The notes beneath the pieces were generated by a model, which saw only the letters and a program-made list of their open reading frames with translations, ran no database searches and was not told the DNA's origin. This document shows positions 9,932 to 18,400 of a stretch of DNA of 64,000 nt, one piece after another. The DNA is from Gilvibacter sediminis (lineage in GTDB: Bacteria > Bacteroidota > Bacteroidia > Flavobacteriales > Flavobacteriaceae): contig NZ_JAQQTE010000001.1 in NCBI RefSeq assembly GCF_028561565.1, forward strand, positions 677,717 to 741,716, read 5' to 3'. How positions within the stretch are numbered: position 1 is the first letter of the stretch; each line of letters begins with the position of its first letter. Made by a program: the position numbers and the translations under genes.

Positions 9932-9939
9932 CAAAAATA
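9932..9939 (-). promoter_or_regulatory. -7 promoter box TATTTTTG for gpsA
   Basis: On the minus strand TATTTTTG fits TAnnTTTG and lies 17 bases before the gpsA ATG. Confidence 0.5.
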
Positions 9940-9983
9940 ATCAATTAAAAATAGCTCACAATTAACTGTATATCAATGAATTG

Positions 9984-9991
9984 TAAGTTTG
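9984..9991 (+). promoter_or_regulatory. -7 promoter box TAAGTTTG
   Basis: TAAGTTTG matches TAnnTTTG and lies 44 bases before the ATG at 10036. Confidence 0.5.
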
Positions 9992-10035
9992 GCACGCTGT
10001 TTGGTTTTTACTAACAGAACTTTAATACCAAGATT

Positions 10036-10968
10036 ATGAAGACACTAAAGACACTCTCAGTACTTGCCCTTTTGGCCCTTAGTTTTACGGCCTGTTCGAC
10101 GCAGGTTATTTATGAAGACGATGTTGTCGTGGTGACGGATCCAGATCCAGTTCCGGTACCTCTATCTGCGGTATTGAATTCCCATGAATTGTGGTACGTA
10201 GATATCAATCGTACAACAGGAAGCGGAGAGATCCCATTCTTGCAGAAGGCTTTCACGGTTTCATTTTTGAACGGAACGCTTTGGGCAAATAACAATCTCG
10301 TGGGGATCGGTAGCCAAGGAAATGGCTTTGGATTGGACGTTGGTTTTTATGATGTTTTGGAATACGATTACATCCTAGAAGTAAACCACGATCTGGACGG
10401 GTTTTATCCGCTTGAGATCACTCCACTGAGTAACAATGAGATCCGCGTGTATTATCGTCCGGGGAACATCAGTTATACCCTGGTGGGCTATCAGAGAAAC
10501 ACCTTTGATTACGACCTGGTTTTCTACGACAATATCCATTACTTCCTACAAGAGTATGTGGCTTGGGAAAATGTAGCGACCAGTGACTATGGAGCAGAGA
10601 ATCCTTTTGATAAGGAAAACTTCTTACAGTTCCTTCCTGCTGGAGGTTTAGATAATTTTAGGAGTTCTAAAGACCCACTTGGCACGAATATTGATTTAAT
10701 ATTTTGGGATTACGAAGGGGTCTATAATGTAGCTGATGATGCCGGTGACCCCTACATAAAATATTTAACACTAGATTATGATTATTTGGGCAATGAATAC
10801 TTTGAACTCCACGTTATCAATGACAGCACCATCGAACTATACCACCCGCAATCGGGCACGTTATACCGATACAAAGGGCGGGGGTACATACAGTACAAGA
10901 GAGCCGAAGTTAAACGCCAGAGTAAAGCGGACATACAGGCTCAAATAAAAGAGATAGTTAAGACATAA
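10036..10968 (+). CDS. Lipoprotein of unknown function
   Basis: A 310-residue protein with a lipoprotein signal: a hydrophobic segment then LSFTACS, with the lipidated Cys at residue 20. A short Asp/Pro/Val-rich linker follows, then a beta-rich domain with many Tyr, Asp and Asn residues. Similar lipoproteins near nadD are sometimes labelled nicotinic-acid-mononucleotide adenylyltransferase by neighbourhood, but no nucleotidyltransferase motif is present here. It probably sits on the outer membrane or in the periplasm. It has its own promoter box and a hairpin 29 bases after the stop. Confidence 0.85.
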   Translation: MKTLKTLSVLALLALSFTACSTQVIYEDDVVVVTDPDPVPVPLSAVLNSHELWYVDINRTTGSGEIPFLQKAFTVSFLNGTLWANNNLVGIGSQGNGFGLDVGFYDVLEYDYILEVNHDLDGFYPLEITPLSNNEIRVYYRPGNISYTLVGYQRNTFDYDLVFYDNIHYFLQEYVAWENVATSDYGAENPFDKENFLQFLPAGGLDNFRSSKDPLGTNIDLIFWDYEGVYNVADDAGDPYIKYLTLDYDYLGNEYFELHVINDSTIELYHPQSGTLYRYKGRGYIQYKRAEVKRQSKADIQAQIKEIVKT

Positions 10969-10996
10969 ACAGTTTTTTGGTTGGTTATTTAGTTGG

Positions 10997-11046
10997 GAAT
11001 CGCTCCTTTAAAAGTTAATAGAAGTGTTAATTTTTAGGAGCGGTTC
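10997..11046 (+). terminator. Long-loop hairpin after the 10036 lipoprotein gene
   Basis: Arms GAATCGCTCCT (10997-11007) and AGGAGCGGTTC (11036-11046) pair over 11 bases with one G-T pair and a 28-base loop, followed by a weakly T-rich stretch. It could be a terminator or a processed 3' end; the long loop makes a classic terminator uncertain. Confidence 0.4.
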
Positions 11047-11082
11047 TTGTTTTGTAGCTTCACGTAACCAGCGATTCTATTC

Positions 11083-11159
11083 AAGCGCTCTCCCATGTAT
11101 TGATAGAGTTTACTTGATTACATTTATAAATTCAACTACATAGCTCTGTTAGAGCGCTT
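11083..11159. repeat. Inverted repeat AAGCGCTCT / AGAGCGCTT
   Basis: A perfect 9-base inverted repeat (11083-11091 and 11151-11159) whose arms each contain AGCGCT, 59 bases apart, in the gene-free stretch between the lipoprotein gene and nadD. The role is unknown. Confidence 0.45.
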
Positions 11160-11245
11160 CAAAATGTTTTAATTTTAATGGGGAGGGGATGTAAATTCCC
11201 GGATTTTAAAGCTAAAGGGTTGATGAAAACCGGCACTAAGGACAA

Positions 11246-11830
11246 CTACTTATAAAAATTCATCTCGTCCAAATACACCCAAACATCGTGGGGTAAAAGA
11301 GGGCGGATGTTCTTCCCAGCAGCAATCCCTTTGCGGATCGCAGTAGCCGAGATTTCCATAATTGGAGCTGCAACACGTTGCACTTTCGGGTGATTCTCCC
11401 AATCCGGATCTACGGTGCCTTCAGAAATGCGCGGATAAACATACAGGTCGTGACGCTCGGCTATAACCTCGTAGTTCTTCCATTTGGTAAAGCTCTTGAG
11501 ATTGTCTTCACCCATGATCAGCGCAAATTCATGATCGGGATACTTCTCCTCCAAATACGCCAAGGTATTTACGGTGTAGTTAGGCTGTGGTAGGCCAAAT
11601 TCAATATCGCTGGCTTTCAGTTTTGGGTATTCCTCCACTGCAATACGCACCAAGGTCAAACGGTGATGATCTTCCAGTAGGGTACGTTTCTTTTTATGCG
11701 GATTGTGGGGCGTAACTACCATCCAGATCTGGTCCAGGTCTGAATATTCTGCCATATGATTGGCAATGGCCAAATGCCCAATATGGATCGGGTTAAAGGT
11801 GCCAAAGAACAGTCCAATCTTCTTTCCCAA
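11246..11830 (-). CDS. nadD: Nicotinate-nucleotide adenylyltransferase
   Basis: Converts nicotinate mononucleotide to deamido-NAD in NAD synthesis. The nucleotidyltransferase signature is clear: GLFFGTFNPIHIGHLAIA at residues 6-23, with the HIGH-type motif, and the second motif ISATAIR near residue 160. At 194 residues it is the normal size. It is the last gene of the yicC-gmk-nadD run, six bases after gmk, so the three probably share a transcript from a promoter near 13300. Confidence 0.96.
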   Translation of the reverse strand: MGKKIGLFFGTFNPIHIGHLAIANHMAEYSDLDQIWMVVTPHNPHKKKRTLLEDHHRLTLVRIAVEEYPKLKASDIEFGLPQPNYTVNTLAYLEEKYPDHEFALIMGEDNLKSFTKWKNYEVIAERHDLYVYPRISEGTVDPDWENHPKVQRVAAPIMEISATAIRKGIAAGKNIRPLLPHDVWVYLDEMNFYK

Positions 11831-11836
11831 CGCCGC

Positions 11837-12418
11837 TTAAGGATTTACAAAATCGTCCACTAGATCTTCGGCCTCTTCCAAGGCGTGCTCCAGATGGTCG
11901 TTTAAGATGATGTGATCAAACTGAGGTGCAGTAGCCAGTTCTACAGAGGCTTTGGCAATGCGCATGTCTATTTTGGCCTTGTCTTCGGTACTGCGTTTTT
12001 TGAGTCGGATCTTGAGCTCGTCTATGCTTGGAGGCTTTACAAAAACCGCCAAGGTTTGTTCCGGGAATTTGCGTTTTAGGCGCAAACCTCCTGCCACATC
12101 AATATCAAAGATCACGTGCTTACCTTCAGCCCACAGACGTTCAACTTCGGTCTTTAGAGTTCCGTAGAAGTTATCGCGATAGACCTCTTCCCACTCTAGG
12201 AAATCTTCGTTTTTAATGTGTTGTTTAAAATCTTTGAGCGATAAGAAATAGTAGTCGATCCCGTCTTTTTCAGTCCCGCGAGGTTCCCGACTGGTCGCTG
12301 AAATTGAAAAAGCCAAGTTGAGTTTCTCTTGCGCTAAAAGATGGCGAACAATAGTCGTTTTTCCACTGCCACTCGGCGCAGAGAAAACAATGAGTTTACC
12401 TTGGTGATCTCCGTTCAT
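11837..12418 (-). CDS. gmk: Guanylate kinase
   Basis: Phosphorylates GMP to GDP. The P-loop is APSGSGKTT, followed by the GMP-binding segment (SREPRGTEKDGIDYYFL) and the lid region. ATG at 12418 overlaps the yicC stop (TAATG) and gives 193 residues. An alternative ATG at 12436 would add six residues and overlap yicC. The proximity to yicC and nadD is common in Bacteroidota. Confidence 0.96.
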   Translation of the reverse strand: MNGDHQGKLIVFSAPSGSGKTTIVRHLLAQEKLNLAFSISATSREPRGTEKDGIDYYFLSLKDFKQHIKNEDFLEWEEVYRDNFYGTLKTEVERLWAEGKHVIFDIDVAGGLRLKRKFPEQTLAVFVKPPSIDELKIRLKKRSTEDKAKIDMRIAKASVELATAPQFDHIILNDHLEHALEEAEDLVDDFVNP

Positions 12419-13275
12419 TAGAGTACGTTCAGACATTGTTCTTTGATCTTCTCCAACTCGTCCTTCATACGCACAACAATCTGTTGCATGGGCGCGTAGT
12501 TAGATTTAGATCCTATAGTATTGATCTCACGACCCATTTCTTGGGAGATAAAGCCCAACTTCTTTCCGTTGGATTGCTTCCCGTCCATGGTTTGGATAAA
12601 GTAATCCAAATGACTTTGCAGGCGCACCACCTCTTCATTGATGTCGTATTTCTCCAAATAGTAGATCAATTCTTGTTCAAATCGATTTTGATCCACTTGT
12701 TCTTTAAGGTCGGATACGGCCTTGGTCAAGCGTTCACGGACACTATCCATACGCTCCGGATCCATAGTTTTCACAGCTTCTAAGTGCTCACTGATGTTTG
12801 CTACGCGTTGACGGAAGTCCTTCTCTAGATCGGCCCCTTCACTTTGACGATAATTTGCAATAGCTCCTAAAGCATTTTCTAAGGCTTCTAAGATGGAAGC
12901 GTATTCTTTAGGGTCGATATCCTCGCGCTCGGTCTTGAGTGCGTCTGGAAGGCGCACAGCCATCTGCAAATGATCCATAGCATCTCCCGGAACTACTTTG
13001 TTGAGCTGACGGATGTATTCTTGAACCACAGCGCTGTTGATACTTGTTGAAGTTGCTTCCCCCGTGAGTTCTACAAACAGTCCCAGATCGATCTTACCAC
13101 GCATTAAGGCTTTGGAGACTTTGTTTCTGATCTCCAACTCCTTTTCCCGGTAGTGAGAAGGAATGCGAGCGTTCAGGTCTAGGTTCTTACTGTTGAGCGA
13201 TTTGAGCTCAATGGTGATTTTTTTGTTAGGAAGGTTTACAATGGCCTTTCCGTAACCAGTCATGGATTGTATCAT
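12418..13275 (-). CDS. YicC/YloC family endoribonuclease
   Basis: A 285-residue protein that opens with the family hallmark MIQSMTGYGKA and closes with the DUF1732 segment (GKKLGFISQEMGREINTIGSK, then a helical end with EQCLNVL). E. coli YicC is reported as an RNase involved in small-RNA turnover. ATG at 13275 is chosen because MTGYG is normally within five residues of the start; 13299 is too long. It is the first gene of the operon with gmk and nadD. Confidence 0.93.
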   Translation of the reverse strand: MIQSMTGYGKAIVNLPNKKITIELKSLNSKNLDLNARIPSHYREKELEIRNKVSKALMRGKIDLGLFVELTGEATSTSINSAVVQEYIRQLNKVVPGDAMDHLQMAVRLPDALKTEREDIDPKEYASILEALENALGAIANYRQSEGADLEKDFRQRVANISEHLEAVKTMDPERMDSVRERLTKAVSDLKEQVDQNRFEQELIYYLEKYDINEEVVRLQSHLDYFIQTMDGKQSNGKKLGFISQEMGREINTIGSKSNYAPMQQIVVRMKDELEKIKEQCLNVL

Positions 13276-13296
13276 ACTGCGCTGATTAATACTGGG

Positions 13297-13304
13297 CAAA
13301 GGTA
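13297..13304 (-). promoter_or_regulatory. -7 promoter box TACCTTTG for yicC-gmk-nadD
   Basis: On the minus strand TACCTTTG fits TAnnTTTG and lies 21 bases before the yicC ATG. Confidence 0.6.
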
Positions 13305-13316
13305 AGAAATAGCGGC

Positions 13317-13670
13317 CTACTTGGGCTTGCCGTCTTTATCAAATCGCGATTTGAGTTCACGCTCCGTAAAAACCAATATCAATAACAAGAGTAAAGAATG
13401 ACCCGTCAGGGTGATTAAAATGTTCAAATGCGGATAGAACAGATAGCACAAAAAGGGAAGTACAAAACTGTAAAGCGTGATCTTGATCATCAGCAGACTG
13501 GAATAGTGATTGGCAAAATCCCAAGTTGCTTGTGACTTCATTGAATTAGGCGTTCGGTATCCGTAAAGCGAATTGATCTTCTTTGGTGGATATTTTTTAA
13601 AGAGCCACGCCAGTAAGATCATCACGCCTAAATAGCCCAGCGATACGTAGAGTTCTATAGCGTCAGTCAT
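13317..13670 (-). CDS. SdpI family membrane protein
   Basis: A 117-residue protein with three helices and the SdpI-family motif YGYRTPNSMKSQATWDFAN (about residues 37-55). SdpI in Bacillus gives immunity to the SdpC toxin, but most family members have no assigned role and no toxin gene is nearby. ATG at 13670 overlaps the end of the upstream hydrolase gene by eight bases, so the two are probably translated from one message. Confidence 0.8.
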   Translation of the reverse strand: MTDAIELYVSLGYLGVMILLAWLFKKYPPKKINSLYGYRTPNSMKSQATWDFANHYSSLLMIKITLYSFVLPFLCYLFYPHLNILITLTGHSLLLLLILVFTERELKSRFDKDGKPK

Positions 13671-14619
13671 TGAGAAAGGTGCAAATTTTTTGTTCGCTGT
13701 AATATAAGTTATTTGGAGCAACAAAACCCACGTGACCTCCAGCTTCTGGGACCTCCAGAAACAAGTGATCTGAGTTTTTAGCAATCTCTAGAGGATAGCT
13801 TCCGGCCTTTTTGAGAAAGCTGTCATTGGCAGCATTGAGCAGTAAACTTGGAGTTTCCAAGTCGGTTAAAAATTGCCCACAACTGTTTTGGGTGTAATAA
13901 TCAAGAGCGTCTTTAAAGCCGTGCGCAGGCGCCGTATATTGATTGTCAAAAGCTAAAAGCGAATCTATGGCACGAACCGTTTTATGATCCATTCTGTCTG
14001 GGAAGTCAATGGCCTTTTGGTGAAGTTTTTGTTTTAGACTGCGGAGGAAAACCGTGCGATACAACCAATTCTCCTTCCGATTCAATGCCAGTAAGGTTCC
14101 TCTAAGATCAACCGGTGCAGAAACAGCAACCGCTTTATCAATAGCCTCCCAACCCTTTGCTTTACTGCCTAAGAACTTCAACAGGAGATTCCCACCCAAA
14201 CTGAAACCTACCAAGCCCATTTTGGAAGGCGCATACTGTTGCTTGACATGCTGAATTAAAAACTCTAAGTCCTCTGTTCTTCCCGCATTGTAGGAATAAT
14301 ACATTCGGTTTGGACTCCCACTGCATCCTCTAAAATTAAGCGCGACTATATTCCAGCCTGTCGCTTCCAAAGCTTGCGCAGCACCCTTCATATAAGAACG
14401 GGTTGAATTCCCTTCCAATCCGTGTAAAAGGATAGCGAATTTGGAACTGCTTTCCTTGACAATCAGATCAATGTCTACAAAGTCACCATCGGGTAATTCC
14501 AAGCGTTGTCGCTGCTGATACGGATTGCTCACACGGCGGATTTTAGCCGAGTAGATTGTGGACAAATGTCCGTTTGAGATCCAAGAGGCAGGTTGGTATG
14601 AGGGGGTGACTTGCGGCAT
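13663..14619 (-). CDS. YheT-like alpha/beta hydrolase
   Basis: A 318-residue alpha/beta-hydrolase of the YheT/UPF0017 group. It shows the oxyanion-region HGLEGNSTRSYM, the nucleophile elbow VGFSLGGNLLLK (Ser in GFSLG) and a C-terminal catalytic His in GGHVGF. Relatives act as carboxylesterases on lipids; the substrate here is unknown. It starts 14 bases after the stop of the S41 peptidase gene. Confidence 0.88.
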   Translation of the reverse strand: MPQVTPSYQPASWISNGHLSTIYSAKIRRVSNPYQQRQRLELPDGDFVDIDLIVKESSSKFAILLHGLEGNSTRSYMKGAAQALEATGWNIVALNFRGCSGSPNRMYYSYNAGRTEDLEFLIQHVKQQYAPSKMGLVGFSLGGNLLLKFLGSKAKGWEAIDKAVAVSAPVDLRGTLLALNRKENWLYRTVFLRSLKQKLHQKAIDFPDRMDHKTVRAIDSLLAFDNQYTAPAHGFKDALDYYTQNSCGQFLTDLETPSLLLNAANDSFLKKAGSYPLEIAKNSDHLFLEVPEAGGHVGFVAPNNLYYSEQKICTFLND

Positions 14620-14633
14620 CGTCGCGAAATTAC

Positions 14634-16259
14634 TTATTGTTTCGCAAGTTCAATGGCTTTTTCTAAAACTTCATCCCGTCCAGCTCTTAAACCCTCAATG
14701 CTTGGCTGAATTTCTACATCTATTGCAATGCCTTCTCGTTGAGACAGGCGCCCATCAGGATACATGATACCCAAGCCAGATATGGCCGTTTGATATCCGC
14801 CTAAATAATTAAACACTAACACATTGCCATCTGCGCCAGCGGTTTGACTGCCTAGGGTGATCACGTTGGGTGCAGTCTGAAGCGCCATGGCCGTAAACTC
14901 AGACCAACTGATGCTTTCCTGATTCACCAAAAGAATGACCTTGCCCTCAAAAGCGCGTTTGCTACTTTGGGTTTCGGGGCCTTTGTCAAAGTAGAATTTC
15001 CCGGGATAGTTGAAGTTGGGCTTAAAGATCTTGGCAAAAACACGGTCCTGAGTATTTAAAAATTGCGTGGTTCTGTAAAGCGTTTGTGTGGGGTAATTTC
15101 TCACATCGATAATGATGGCTTTTTTGTCTTTGAATTGCTTGAAGATCTTACTGATCTCTTTGCCTCCCAGACTGATCATATTGATATAACCCACTTCATC
15201 ATCCAGGCTTTTAGAGCTGGGGTTGAGCTCTGGATCTCTATAGTTAAAACGATCAAAGGCGTAGCGTTCTGAGCTGATTTCAAGATTTTGATCCCCTCTT
15301 TGAACTGTTAAGTTCAGAGGGCCGGTTCCCGCATTGAGCAAGTCATAGTAAATGCGGATGCGGCGGTGGTTGTCATTGGAGCCGCCTCTATAAGGCCAAA
15401 GAGCCTCCACAGCAGCGGTAACCTCCTCGCCGTTAATGTGTGTGATGACATCGCCGAGTTTTAAGTTGTTCTGAGCTGCCAGCCCTTCATCGTAATAGGC
15501 AAACACCACCATTTTCTGCTCAATATTGGTTACGCGAACCGGCAAGTATTGCCCTTTTTTATTAGCGTCTAAGCTGATCCAAGCGTGGGAATCATCAACA
15601 AAGGCAATCAGTTTCTTTATGGCTTTGTGATAGGCTTCCAAATCACTTGCGGATTTGAATTCAGGGATCATGGTTTTTAGAACGGCACCCCAAGAGGTGT
15701 CGTTGAGGTACTTATACGGATAGTAGTACTCAATCAGGTTCCAATATTTAAAGAGTCCCAAAAGGCGTTCGGCCTCTTTTGGAAATCCTATATCTGGATA
15801 GATAGGTTCATTAGTGATTTGCACTTGACCAGCCGGTCCCGCACTGACGTAATGATTGCCGTTTTGTGCTCGGTTTTGACGGATGTGATTCAGCTTGGAG
15901 ATGAGTTCCACAGAAAAAACGGTACTGTCGTTGAGCCAATTCAGATCAAAGTTGGCCTCAAAATAGTCTCCACCTTCTTCACAGGAATTGCATGGGTTAA
16001 TGGTCCCTAAGGATTCGATCCAACTTAAATAAACTTGAGAAAGATCAGCTTTGTTTTCTGCTTCGACCACCTTTGGATATAGGTTCAAAAGCTGTTGATC
16101 CCAATTGAATTGACCAGCAGCCACATTGGGATGATAGTATTTTAGATAACCGTAAAGCTTCCCGAGAGAACTCAGTTTATCAGTAACACCCAGATTAGTT
16201 TGAGCAAAGCTCCATTGTAAAGGAAAGGTCAGTAAAATCAATAGAAGAAGCTTGCGCAT
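14634..16259 (-). CDS. Secreted S41 family peptidase
   Basis: A 541-residue protein with a signal peptide (ending WSFAQ near residue 20). A PDZ-like domain (LGDVITHINGEEV, about residue 270) is followed by an S41/tail-specific protease domain whose likely nucleophile Ser lies in SISWSEFTA; a conserved SQTAGADG segment follows. It is expected to act in the periplasm or outside the cell. The substrate is unknown. It is divergent from the tetR gene. Confidence 0.88.
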   Translation of the reverse strand: MRKLLLLILLTFPLQWSFAQTNLGVTDKLSSLGKLYGYLKYYHPNVAAGQFNWDQQLLNLYPKVVEAENKADLSQVYLSWIESLGTINPCNSCEEGGDYFEANFDLNWLNDSTVFSVELISKLNHIRQNRAQNGNHYVSAGPAGQVQITNEPIYPDIGFPKEAERLLGLFKYWNLIEYYYPYKYLNDTSWGAVLKTMIPEFKSASDLEAYHKAIKKLIAFVDDSHAWISLDANKKGQYLPVRVTNIEQKMVVFAYYDEGLAAQNNLKLGDVITHINGEEVTAAVEALWPYRGGSNDNHRRIRIYYDLLNAGTGPLNLTVQRGDQNLEISSERYAFDRFNYRDPELNPSSKSLDDEVGYINMISLGGKEISKIFKQFKDKKAIIIDVRNYPTQTLYRTTQFLNTQDRVFAKIFKPNFNYPGKFYFDKGPETQSSKRAFEGKVILLVNQESISWSEFTAMALQTAPNVITLGSQTAGADGNVLVFNYLGGYQTAISGLGIMYPDGRLSQREGIAIDVEIQPSIEGLRAGRDEVLEKAIELAKQ

Positions 16260-16357
16260 CGGCAGTAGAATAAAGGGCTGAAATTACACAATTAAGCCAT
16301 TCAAAAAGACTTACAAAATGTGAAGAGAAGTGTTAAAGTTTATAAAAACAATTATAA

Positions 16358-16373
16358 TGAAACGATTGTTTCA
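16358..16373. promoter_or_regulatory. TetR-type operator upstream of tetR
   Basis: TGAAACGATTGTTTCA: 6-base perfect arms around a 4-base centre, lying just upstream of the TATATTTG box at 16375. The same arms recur at 16997-17012 before the SDR gene, which makes it a likely binding site for the encoded regulator. Confidence 0.75.
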
Positions 16374-16374
16374 A

Positions 16375-16382
16375 TATATTTG
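16375..16382 (+). promoter_or_regulatory. -7 promoter box TATATTTG for tetR
   Basis: Fits TAnnTTTG, 17 bases before the ATG at 16400. The operator palindrome ends two bases upstream, so a bound repressor would block the promoter. Confidence 0.65.
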
Positions 16383-16399
16383 TATCAGAATTTCAAAAC

Positions 16400-16978
16400 A
16401 TGCCAAGAACAGAAGTATTTGATAGAGCAGATGTGATCCAAAAGGTGCAAGCCGTCTTTTGGAGCAAAGGCTATAACGGTACTTCTATGCAAGACTTGGT
16501 GGATGCCACGGGGCTCAACCGCAGCAGTATCTACAATTCATTCGGCAGTAAGCACGAGCTGTTCATGCTCAGTTTAAAATCCTATCACAAGCAAAACCTA
16601 GACGGAATTGATCAAATGATTGAGCGTTCTGAATCGCCTTTAAAGGTCCTCAAGGACTTGTTTCAAAGCGGTATTTCTGGGGCCTGTGACAGTGAAAACA
16701 AAGGCTGTATGTTGGTGAATTGTACAACAGAATTAGCCAACAAACAGGCTGATGTACAACACTGGCTAACCGGCAGCAATGCTAAGATGCACTTGAGATT
16801 CCGCAATCTGCTGGAGGCAGCTCAAGAAGCTGGCGAACTAAAAGCAGACGCAGATGTGGATCTGTTGGCGCATTATTTATTGATGAGCTTGCAAGGTTTG
16901 CGTGTGAATGGCCTGACCAATCAAGATCCGCAGTTGTTGAGTCAGCTGGTAAAACAAATATTTAAAAACATCACCTAA
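16400..16978 (+). CDS. TetR/AcrR family transcriptional regulator
   Basis: A 192-residue regulator with an N-terminal helix-turn-helix (GYNGTSMQDLVDATGLNRSS, then IYNSFGSKHELF, residues 25-57) and a C-terminal ligand-binding domain of the TetR_C kind with a CDSENKGC segment. It probably represses itself and the SDR gene 49 bases downstream, since near-identical palindromes precede both. The ligand is unknown. Confidence 0.93.
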   Translation: MPRTEVFDRADVIQKVQAVFWSKGYNGTSMQDLVDATGLNRSSIYNSFGSKHELFMLSLKSYHKQNLDGIDQMIERSESPLKVLKDLFQSGISGACDSENKGCMLVNCTTELANKQADVQHWLTGSNAKMHLRFRNLLEAAQEAGELKADADVDLLAHYLLMSLQGLRVNGLTNQDPQLLSQLVKQIFKNIT

Positions 16979-16996
16979 AATTTTTTTAATCAATAA

Positions 16997-17012
16997 TGAA
17001 ACGAACGTTTCA
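16997..17012. promoter_or_regulatory. Second TetR-type operator, upstream of the SDR gene
   Basis: TGAAACGAACGTTTCA: 7-base perfect arms around AA. It shares TGAAACG and GTTTCA with the site at 16358 and ends 15 bases before the SDR ATG. Confidence 0.75.
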
Positions 17013-17027
17013 AAATAAATCAAAATC

Positions 17028-17780
17028 ATGAGTAATCTTAAAGACAAAGTAGCAGTAATAACAGGAGGTAATTCCGGAATCGGACTGGCCACCGTCAAAG
17101 AATTTTTAAATCAAGGCGCTAAGGTAGTTTTCTCGGGTCGTCGTCAGGAGGCTTTAGATGCAGCCAGCGCTGAATTAAGCGGAGACTTTAAAGCTGTTTT
17201 GGCAGATCAAGCCAATCCGCAGGACAGCAAGCGTCTCATTGAGGAAGCGGTTAACGCTTACGGGAAGATCGATGTGCTTTTTGCTAACGCAGGGGTAGCG
17301 CAGTTCTTACCTGCAGATCAAATTGACGAGGACTTCTTTGACAACCAATTCAACATCAACATTAAAGGCCCAGCCTTTTTGACCAAAGAGGCTATTCCTC
17401 ACCTCAGTGAAGGAGGAAGCGTGATCTTCAACACTTCTATTGTGAATCAAAAAGGATTTGCAGGCACCGGAGTATACACGGCTACCAAAGGGGCTTTGCG
17501 CTCTTACGCTCGTGTATTGACTTCAGAATTAGCGCCAAAGGGCATTCGCGTGAACTCCGTGGCTCCAGGGCCAATCGGGACTCCTATCTACAACAAAATG
17601 GAAGGAATGACCCAGGAAGAAGTACAGCAAATGGGCGCTGGATTTGCAGAAAGCGTGCCGTTAAAGCGCTTTGGTGAGCCGCAAGAAGTAGCTCGCGTAG
17701 TGGCCTTTTTGGCAAGCCCAGAAGCCTCTTATGTCAATGGAATTGAAGTAGAAGTTGATGGCGGAATGAGCCAGATCTAA
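17028..17780 (+). CDS. SDR family oxidoreductase
   Basis: A 250-residue classical short-chain dehydrogenase. The cofactor motif is TGGNSGIG (residues 12-19), NAGVA marks the structural NAG, and the catalytic Ser and YTATK (Tyr-x3-Lys) follow. A basic residue after the second strand (GRRQE) favours NADP(H). The substrate cannot be read from sequence. It is controlled with the preceding tetR by a shared palindrome and is followed by a strong terminator. Confidence 0.93.
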   Translation: MSNLKDKVAVITGGNSGIGLATVKEFLNQGAKVVFSGRRQEALDAASAELSGDFKAVLADQANPQDSKRLIEEAVNAYGKIDVLFANAGVAQFLPADQIDEDFFDNQFNINIKGPAFLTKEAIPHLSEGGSVIFNTSIVNQKGFAGTGVYTATKGALRSYARVLTSELAPKGIRVNSVAPGPIGTPIYNKMEGMTQEEVQQMGAGFAESVPLKRFGEPQEVARVVAFLASPEASYVNGIEVEVDGGMSQI

Positions 17781-17798
17781 TGGGAACCGCATTCCGTT

Positions 17799-17828
17799 AA
17801 AAAGGCGCCTGTTGCGGGCGCCTTTTTT
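17799..17828 (+). terminator. Rho-independent terminator after the SDR gene
   Basis: Arms AAAGGCGCC (17801-17809) and GGCGCCTTT (17817-17825), 7-base loop, then a run of T. Confidence 0.9.
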
Positions 17829-17861
17829 ATTTTTTGATCCGCGGAGCCAATTCAAAAGAAG

Positions 17862-17869
17862 TATCTTTG
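17862..17869 (+). promoter_or_regulatory. -7 promoter box TATCTTTG
   Basis: Fits TAnnTTTG, 16 bases before the ATG at 17886. Confidence 0.6.
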
Positions 17870-17885
17870 ACAAAAGTTTTTGCCT

Positions 17886-18365
17886 ATGTACCTCAAAGAA
17901 TTTGAGATCCGTTGGAGCGATATTGATGCCAATCGGCATTTAGCCAACAGTGCCTACGTTAATTTCATGTCCCACACCCGAATGAGCTTCCTCATTGAGC
18001 GAGGCATTGATATGAAAGCCATGGCCAAACATCAAATAGGGCCTGTGGTCTTTAATGAGAACATCTTTTACTTCAAGGAAGCCTTTCAAGGGATGAAGAT
18101 TCGCGTGAGTTTTGAGTTAGGCGGAGTGAGTCAGGACGGAACCTTCTTTAAGTTTGTGCACAATTTCTACGATCACAAAGGCCGCAATATGGCGCATTGT
18201 GAAATGGTGGGTGCTTGGATCAATTTAATGACACGAAAGCTTACGCCGCTTCCGGAGGACTTGATGGCCCTACTGGAAGAGTCTCCAAAGACAAAAGACT
18301 TTAAATGGCTCACTAAAGAAGACATGAGGGCCGCGGGCAAAATGCCTATTGACCTGGAAGAATAA
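17886..18365 (+). CDS. Acyl-CoA thioesterase family protein (hotdog fold)
   Basis: A 159-residue protein with the 4-hydroxybenzoyl-CoA thioesterase type start: FEIRWSDIDANRHLANSAYV, with the Asp and His-x3-Asn pattern of the hotdog active site. It probably hydrolyses an acyl-CoA or acyl-ACP; the substrate is not evident. ATG at 17886 is used; a TTG two codons upstream is less likely given the TATCTTTG box. It is a single-gene unit between two terminators. Confidence 0.85.
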   Translation: MYLKEFEIRWSDIDANRHLANSAYVNFMSHTRMSFLIERGIDMKAMAKHQIGPVVFNENIFYFKEAFQGMKIRVSFELGGVSQDGTFFKFVHNFYDHKGRNMAHCEMVGAWINLMTRKLTPLPEDLMALLEESPKTKDFKWLTKEDMRAAGKMPIDLEE

Positions 18366-18369
18366 AAAG

Positions 18370-18400
18370 AAAGCCCGCTATCTCAGCGGGCTTTTTCTTT
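18370..18400. terminator. Bidirectional terminator between the thioesterase and SnoaL-like genes
   Basis: Arms AAAGCCCGCT (18370-18379) and AGCGGGCTTT (18385-18394) with a 5-base loop. T-runs on both strands serve the convergent genes. Confidence 0.88.

Noticed and set aside
10036-10968. Nicotinate-nucleotide adenylyltransferase
   Set aside because: Such lipoproteins are sometimes so named from their neighbourhood, but the nucleotidyltransferase motif is absent; the true nadD is at 11246-11830.
13317-13670. Toxin immunity gene (SdpI)
   Set aside because: Only the SdpI-family membrane domain is visible; no SdpC-like toxin or export genes lie nearby.
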